A stretch of DNA of 64,000 nt, taken from the NCBI GenBank assembly GCA_963844655.1, contig CAWJPA010000002.1, positions 1 through 64,000 of the forward strand, given 5' to 3'. Both the position numbers and the translations under genes were made by a program. This document shows positions 59,906-64,000 of the stretch, piece after piece. The notes beneath the pieces are model-generated. The model was given only the letters and a program-made list of their open reading frames with translations. It did no database searches and had not been told where the DNA came from. This DNA is from JASHPR01 sp963844655 (GTDB lineage Bacteria; Actinomycetota; Actinomycetes; Streptosporangiales; Streptosporangiaceae). How positions within the stretch are numbered: position 1 is the first letter of the stretch; every line of letters begins with the position of its first letter.

Positions 59906-61719
59906 GCCCGGCGGCCGGGCCCGGACGGCCCGCCGGCCCCGCGCCGGCGCGGGCCGGGGGCCTGCAGCGGTACCCGCCACTCGAGCTCGGTGCCACCTCC
60001 ATTGGCGGCCCCAGTGCGCAGCGACCCGCCCAGCAGCTCCGCCCGCTCGGCCAGGTTGGCCAGCCCGCTCCGGTGCTCGACCCGCTTCATGCCGGTGCCG
60101 TTGTCCCGCACCACCAGGGTCAGCTGCAGGCCCGCCTCGATGGTCACCTCCACCTTGCTGGCGTTCGCGTGCCGCGCCGCGTTGGACAGGGCCTCCCGCA
60201 GCGCGCCGACCAGGTGCTCTGCCGCGTCGGCGGGCACGTCGTCCAGGCGGCCGGACATCCGCAGCGCGGGAGCGAAGCCGAGCGCGGCGGTCGCGTCCTC
60301 CACCGCCTCCAGGATCCTGGCCCGCAGCCCGGCCAGGTCTGCTCCGGGACGGGTGTGCAGCGAGAAGATCGCCGACCGGATCTCCTTGATGGTCTCGTCG
60401 AGGGCATCGACGGCGCTGCTGATACGCCGCCCGTTGTCCGACTCCCCCATCCGCGCGGACAGGCTCTGCAGGGACATGCCGGTGGCGTAGAGCCGCTGGA
60501 TGACCAGGTCGTGCAAGTCACGGGCGATCCGGTCCCGGTCCTCGAACACGGCCAGGCGCTCCGCGTCCCTGCGGTGCTCGGCCAGCTCCAGCCCGACGCC
60601 CGCCTGCGCGGCGAAGTCGATCAGCATCTCCACCGCGGGCGGGGCCAGCGGCATCGAGCCCGGGCGCCGCCCGGCGGTCAGGATCCCGCGGACGTTGCCC
60701 GGGGCCCCCAGCGGGACCACCACCGCGGGTCCCAGGTGCAGGTGCTCACGGGCGACCGGAGCCGCCCGCTCGTCGCTGCTGAAGTCCTCAAGGCTCAGCG
60801 GCTTGCCGCTGCCCAGCACGATCCCCGACACCGAGCTGGCCAGCGGCAGCACCATGCCGACGGCCTCCTTCGCCCCGTCGCCCGCGGCATGCTCGATCAC
60901 CAGCTGCCTGCCGTCGCCCGCGGGCAGGGCCAGGACCACCAGGTCGGCACCGGAGATCTCCAGCGCCTGCACGGTCACCAGGGCCAGCACCTCCTCGGCG
61001 CCCGCCTCGGAGAGCAGCCGCTGGGTGACGTCGGCGCTGGCGCGGAGCCAGCGCTGCTGCCGCCGGGCCTCGTCATACAGGCGGGCGTTCCCGATCGCCA
61101 CGCCGGCCGCGGCCCCGAGCGCCACGAGGACCGCCTCGTCCTCGTCGTCGAACTCGGTGCCGTCCTCCTTCTCGGTGAGGTAGAGATTGCCGAAGACCTC
61201 GTCCCGGATCCGCACGGGCGCGCCGAGGAAGGTCCGCATCGGCGGATGTCCTTCGGGAAACCCGGTCGACCGCGGATGAGCGGACATGTCGGGCAGGCGC
61301 AGCGGCCGCGGGTCGGTGATCAGTTCGCCGAGCAGGCCGCGGCCTTCTGGCCAGTGGTGAATCCGGGCGATCTGCTCCTCGTCCAGGCCCACAGGCACGA
61401 ACTCGACCAGCCGGCCGCCTTCGCCGATGACCCCGAGCGCGCCGTACCTGGCGCTGACCAGGGTGACCGCGGCCTGGACGATCTGACGGAGCACGGCCTC
61501 CAGCTCGAGGTTGCTGCCGATCGCCACGACCGCGTCGAGAAGCGCATGGACGCGATCGCGCGTCTTGACCGCGGCCGCGAGCCTGACCTGCAGCTCGGCC
61601 AGCAGGTCATCCAGGCGCAGTTGCGGCAGCACGGACCTGCCCTCAGTTGGTTCCACGTCCTCTCCGGAATCTGGCTTAGTCCGACGGCCCGATCGTATGC
61701 TGACGCGCCGGCGGGTCAC
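59902..61719 (-). CDS. devS: DevS/DosS-like GAF sensor histidine kinase
   Basis: A 605-residue soluble kinase (GTG start 61719). Two GAF domains: first about 60-215 with the DevS-like block HPRSTGFPEGHPPMRTFLGA and VRIRDEVFGNLYLTEK (in mycobacterial DosS/DosT this GAF binds haem and senses O2/NO/CO), second about 230-380. HisKA_3: DRDRIARDLHDLVIQRLYAT (phospho-His about 398); HATPase: EALSNAARHANA, VVRDNGTGM and GLANLAERAELLGG. Overlaps the ligase gene start by four bases and the DUF1918 gene by 44 bases. Likely partner is the DevR-like regulator at 62745. Haem binding is inferred from similarity. Confidence 0.85.
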   Translation of the reverse strand: MTRRRVSIRSGRRTKPDSGEDVEPTEGRSVLPQLRLDDLLAELQVRLAAAVKTRDRVHALLDAVVAIGSNLELEAVLRQIVQAAVTLVSARYGALGVIGEGGRLVEFVPVGLDEEQIARIHHWPEGRGLLGELITDPRPLRLPDMSAHPRSTGFPEGHPPMRTFLGAPVRIRDEVFGNLYLTEKEDGTEFDDEDEAVLVALGAAAGVAIGNARLYDEARRQQRWLRASADVTQRLLSEAGAEEVLALVTVQALEISGADLVVLALPAGDGRQLVIEHAAGDGAKEAVGMVLPLASSVSGIVLGSGKPLSLEDFSSDERAAPVAREHLHLGPAVVVPLGAPGNVRGILTAGRRPGSMPLAPPAVEMLIDFAAQAGVGLELAEHRRDAERLAVFEDRDRIARDLHDLVIQRLYATGMSLQSLSARMGESDNGRRISSAVDALDETIKEIRSAIFSLHTRPGADLAGLRARILEAVEDATAALGFAPALRMSGRLDDVPADAAEHLVGALREALSNAARHANASKVEVTIEAGLQLTLVVRDNGTGMKRVEHRSGLANLAERAELLGGSLRTGAANGGGTELEWRVPLQAPGPRRRGAGGPSGPGRRA

Positions 61720-61912
61720 CGGTAAGTTCCTCCGTTGCGCCGCCGGGCACCACCCGCGCGTACGGCCCGGGGTAGACCAGCGCGATGTGCCCGTCGCTCA
61801 GCCACTTGACGATAAAGGGCGGGGACCCGTCCGCGTTCTGCAGGCCGATCACTACCCCGGCCCGGCCGGGATCGTTGTCCGGCAGCAGGCGGTCACCGAT
61901 GTGCGCCTTCAT
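61676..61912 (-). CDS. DUF1918-family small protein
   Basis: A 78-residue protein with the DUF1918 SH3-like pattern MKAHIGDRLLPDNDPGRAGV, NADGSPPFIVKWLSDGHIAL, VYPGPYARVV. Function unknown; in actinobacteria it often sits in dormancy-type clusters. Its last 44 bases overlap the start of the GAF kinase gene in another frame, which suggests translational coupling. Confidence 0.85.
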   Translation of the reverse strand: MKAHIGDRLLPDNDPGRAGVVIGLQNADGSPPFIVKWLSDGHIALVYPGPYARVVPGGATEELTGDPPARQHTIGPSD

Positions 61913-61996
61913 GTCGACCTCCTCGGCGTGGTCGCGCGGTAGGCCAATGGCGGCCCTCCGGCTGGAGGACCGCCCTTGACGCGATGAGCAGCGAGA

Positions 61997-62584
61997 TCAG
62001 GCCGTGCTGGGGACCGAATCACCAGCGGTCCTGTCGGGCAGAATCTCGGTGGCCGGCGCCACCCGGCGGGCGTGGATGAGCCCGAGGACGGACAGGACCA
62101 GCAGGATGGCGGCACCGATGAACGACACGATGGCCCCCCACAGGGCGATCTGGCCCATCTGCCAGAACGCGTACGCGTTGAGCAGCATCCCGCGCAGCGT
62201 GGTGCCCTTGAACATCGCGTCCACCTGGGCCGCCAGCGCCGCGTTCTTGGGCTGGGCCAGGGCCTTGGCCGACAGCTGCGCGTACGTCTGGCCGCCGCCG
62301 ATCTCCTTGAGGTGATTGGCGATGAAGTGATCGGCGTAGACCTCAGCCTGCGCCCCGGTGGTCATGGTCTGCCCGGCGTACTGGTGCATCGCGGCGAACT
62401 CGGGTGCCTTGATCGCCGGGCTGCTGTTCGCCGGGAACACGATCTTCTGGGCCGACAGCTGGCTGCTGACCTGGCTGTCGACAAACGAATGGCCCCACAG
62501 CAGCAGCCCGCCGGCCACTATCAGCACTCCGGCCAGCACGAGCCCGGCCACAGACACCAGCGCGTCGAATGTCCTTCTGCGCAT
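61997..62584 (-). CDS. Membrane protein with two helices, unknown function
   Basis: A 195-residue protein: short Arg-rich start (MRRRTFDAL), helix about 10-32, an exported-side loop of about 100 residues with KIVFPANSSPAIKAP and TTGAQAEVYADHFIANHLKE, helix about 145-168 (ALWGAIVSFIGAAILLVLSV), short tail. I recognise no named family; similar proteins occur in actinobacteria. Preceded, 122 bases upstream, by a DosR-like palindrome. Confidence 0.75.
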   Translation of the reverse strand: MRRRTFDALVSVAGLVLAGVLIVAGGLLLWGHSFVDSQVSSQLSAQKIVFPANSSPAIKAPEFAAMHQYAGQTMTTGAQAEVYADHFIANHLKEIGGGQTYAQLSAKALAQPKNAALAAQVDAMFKGTTLRGMLLNAYAFWQMGQIALWGAIVSFIGAAILLVLSVLGLIHARRVAPATEILPDRTAGDSVPSTA

Positions 62585-62706
62585 CTGAAGATCCTCCTAG
62601 CGTTCCGGCCGGGTCACTCGGCCCGGGCCTGGCGTTGTCCTTGAAGCCGCCTTCATCCTCATGCCGGGGCACCGGCCCGCAGCAGAGCAGATAGGCCCCT
62701 GGGGAA

Positions 62707-62720
62707 GGGACTTCAGTCCC
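62707..62720. promoter_or_regulatory. DosR-box-like palindrome GGGACTTCAGTCCC
   Basis: The arms GGGACT and AGTCCC flank central TC, matching the core of the M. tuberculosis DosR box. It lies between the DevR-like gene (3' end at 62745) and the membrane protein gene, 122 bases before the latter's ATG, and is best placed to drive 62584 leftward. Confidence 0.75.
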
Positions 62721-62744
62721 GGGTTCCGGCCGGGCCGGGAGGGT

Positions 62745-63461
62745 TCAGCCGGCCGGTGGCCGGCGCTCGGGCCGGTCCCGGTCCTCGAAGACCCGGGCCG
62801 CGTACGCGGCCGCCTGGGTGCGGCGTTCCATGCCAAGCTTGGCGAACAGCGCGGAGATGTAGTTCTTCACCGTCTTCTCGGCCAGGAACATGCGCTCGCC
62901 GATCTGCCGGTTGGTCAGCCCCTCCCCGATCAGCTCCAGGATCCGCCGCTCCTGCCCGGTCAGTGCGGCCAGCGGGTCGGCGCGGACGGCCTGATCGCGC
63001 ATCCGGCGCATCACCTTGCTGGCCGCCTGCGGGTCCAGCAGCGACTGCCCCGACGCGACCGTGCGGACGGCGCCCACCAGGTCGGTGCCGCGGATCTGCT
63101 TCAGCACGTACCCGGCCGCCCCGGCCATGATCGCGTCAAACAGCGCATCGTCATCGCCGAACGAGGTCAGCATCAAACAGGCCACCTGCGGCATCCGGGA
63201 CCGGATGTCCCGGCAGACGCTCACCCCGTCGCCGTCGGGCAGCCGCACGTCCAGCACGGCCACGTCCGGCCGCAGCGCCGGGATCCGCGCCAGCGCTGAC
63301 TCCGCCGTCCCGGCCTCCCCCACCACCGTGATGTCGGGCTCGGCCTCGAGGACCTCCCGCACCCCCCGGCGGACAATCTCGTGATCATCAAGCAGGAACA
63401 CGGTGATCTTGCTTCCGGCCAGTTCCGCTTCACCCTGGTCCGGCCCGGCTGTGTCACTCAT
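62745..63461 (-). CDS. devR: DevR/DosR-like NarL-family response regulator
   Basis: A 238-residue regulator. Receiver: VFLLDDHEIVRRGVREVLEA (Asp pair about 24-25), phospho-Asp in VAVLDVRLPDGDG (about 70), Thr/Ser in LMLTSFGDDDALF, Lys in GYVLKQIRGTDLVG. HTH: LTGQERRILELIGEGLTNRQ, IGERMFLAEKTVKNYISALF, AKLGMERRTQAA, very close to mycobacterial DosR in its recognition helix region. ATG 63461 gives the family start; the frame is open to 63953. Probable partner of the GAF kinase and likely reader of the palindromes at 56927 and 62707. Confidence 0.87.
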   Translation of the reverse strand: MSDTAGPDQGEAELAGSKITVFLLDDHEIVRRGVREVLEAEPDITVVGEAGTAESALARIPALRPDVAVLDVRLPDGDGVSVCRDIRSRMPQVACLMLTSFGDDDALFDAIMAGAAGYVLKQIRGTDLVGAVRTVASGQSLLDPQAASKVMRRMRDQAVRADPLAALTGQERRILELIGEGLTNRQIGERMFLAEKTVKNYISALFAKLGMERRTQAAAYAARVFEDRDRPERRPPAG

Positions 63462-63523
63462 CGGCGGCTGCCGCCCTCCTCCTGCTTCTCCGTCAGGTCC
63501 CGCCCTTCTCGCTGTCTTACCAG

Positions 63524-64000
63524 CTAGAGCAGGACTTCTTCCACTGGGCGCCGCACGCTCACGGCTGTCTGCCCGGTCACCCCGAGCCGGAGCACCATCT
63601 GCGGGTACGCACCGTCGCTGAGGTGGATCCGGAGGAAGTCCCGCAGCAGCGGTATCTCCAGCGGCTGGCTGTGCAGCGCCGCCGCTACCCGGTAGCTGCT
63701 GGCGACCAGCAGCGCCCGCTGCAGCGCCTGCCCGGCGTGTATCCAGTCGGCCGGCTGGTCGGCGCCGGTGGTGAGCAGGCCAGTTACCCCGGAGGATCGC
63801 ACCAGTGGCTCCTCCTGCCGGGGCGGCAGGCCCCAGCCGTGGCCATGGGCGTAGTCGCGGCTGCGGAACGCTGGTTCGGTGCGTTCCGCCTGCGCCGGGT
63901 AGGCGGTGGGCGGGACGCCGTCCTGCCGCTGGCTGGCCGGACCCGGTGCCCACCTGGCCTCCTCCTTGGCCCGTGCGCTGTCGAGCCGCAAGGCGGCGTC
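63524..64000 (-). CDS. Acg-like nitroreductase-family protein, C-terminal part
   Basis: The frame runs off the right end of the window; about 158 codons are seen. The visible end has the nitroreductase-like segment GLLTTGADQPADWIHAGQAL, ASSYRVAAALHSQPLEIPLL, YPQMVLRLGV and the final RRPVEEVL, as in the Acg (Rv2032-type) family of DosR-controlled proteins. The N terminus is not visible. Read toward the devR-like gene, 62 bases before its start. Confidence 0.75.
   Translation of the reverse strand, partial: DAALRLDSARAKEEARWAPGPASQRQDGVPPTAYPAQAERTEPAFRSRDYAHGHGWGLPPRQEEPLVRSSGVTGLLTTGADQPADWIHAGQALQRALLVASSYRVAAALHSQPLEIPLLRDFLRIHLSDGAYPQMVLRLGVTGQTAVSVRRPVEEVLL

Noticed and set aside
57155..60490. 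Very long plus-strand open frame (about 1,100 codons) opposite the GNAT-ligase and kinase genes
   Set aside because: Low-complexity Arg/Gly/Pro/His composition typical of the complement of GC-rich genes; no domains. Real genes with clear motifs occupy the other strand.

Overview
The window is high-GC, densely coded DNA with frequent GTG starts, 4-base ATGA overlaps, an SsgA/SsgB-family sporulation gene, a LAL-type LuxR regulator and a DosR/DevR-like dormancy cluster. Together these point to a chromosomal segment of a filamentous actinomycete (Actinomycetota; Streptomyces/Streptosporangiales-like). I cannot name the species. No IS element, CRISPR array, integrase or replication origin was seen.

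Layout. (1) 1-5.1 kb is a core-like block: tRNA-Val(CAC), an SsgB-like gene, a PabC-like aminotransferase plus HutH pair, an ArsR regulator, and a tRNA Gly-Cys-Val(GAC) cluster with a terminator; bases 1-178 hold nothing I can support. (2) 5.2-18.3 kb is accessory: an MFS exporter, a GH1 glucosidase remnant, then a regulon-like cluster of a LAL regulator, three alpha/beta hydrolases, an MBL-fold hydrolase, an aldo/keto reductase and a tautomerase. A 21-bp element, TGCAGTCA-N4-GTGGATACC, recurs six times in that cluster, and four of the cluster genes have a copy pointing at them. A decay zone follows (MBL and MFS remnants, a start-less PadR gene and its partner). (3) 18.8-20.6 kb carries two signal-less peptidoglycan/chitin hydrolases (amidase and GH19) that end in a virtually identical 94-residue C-terminal domain. 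(4) 20.6-33.2 kb is mixed: SDR/MBL pair, a cupredoxin-like secreted protein lacking copper ligands, an orphan histidine kinase, a MarR/ABC-exporter divergon with an obvious operator, DUF488, a frameshifted secreted protein, a SPOUT methyltransferase, and an amidohydrolase pseudogene.

(5) 33.3-43.7 kb: a secreted spherulin-4-like protein with tandem Ig-like repeats, cupin, esterase, EamA/LysR divergon, TMEM175-like channel, P-loop kinase, PPOX oxidoreductase, and a LysR/serine-threonine dehydratase divergon. (6) 44.0-49.8 kb: a GH63-like and a GH13 glucoside hydrolase in a coupled operon, convergent with a membrane pseudokinase.

(7) 50-64 kb is a hypoxia/dormancy-type cluster: a histidine kinase/NarL regulator pair, phosphoketolase plus acetate kinase plus MscS channel in one overlapping operon, a PPOX protein, a GNAT-acyl-CoA-ligase fusion with a shortened ATP-grasp domain, a DevS-like GAF kinase, DUF1918, a small membrane protein, a DevR-like regulator and the C-terminal part of an Acg-like nitroreductase running off the end. 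Two palindromes (GGGACTTCAGTCCC and GGGACCTTGGTCCC) resemble the mycobacterial DosR box, supporting control by the DevR-like regulator. The phosphoketolase/acetate-kinase pair suggests ATP generation from sugar phosphates under low respiration.
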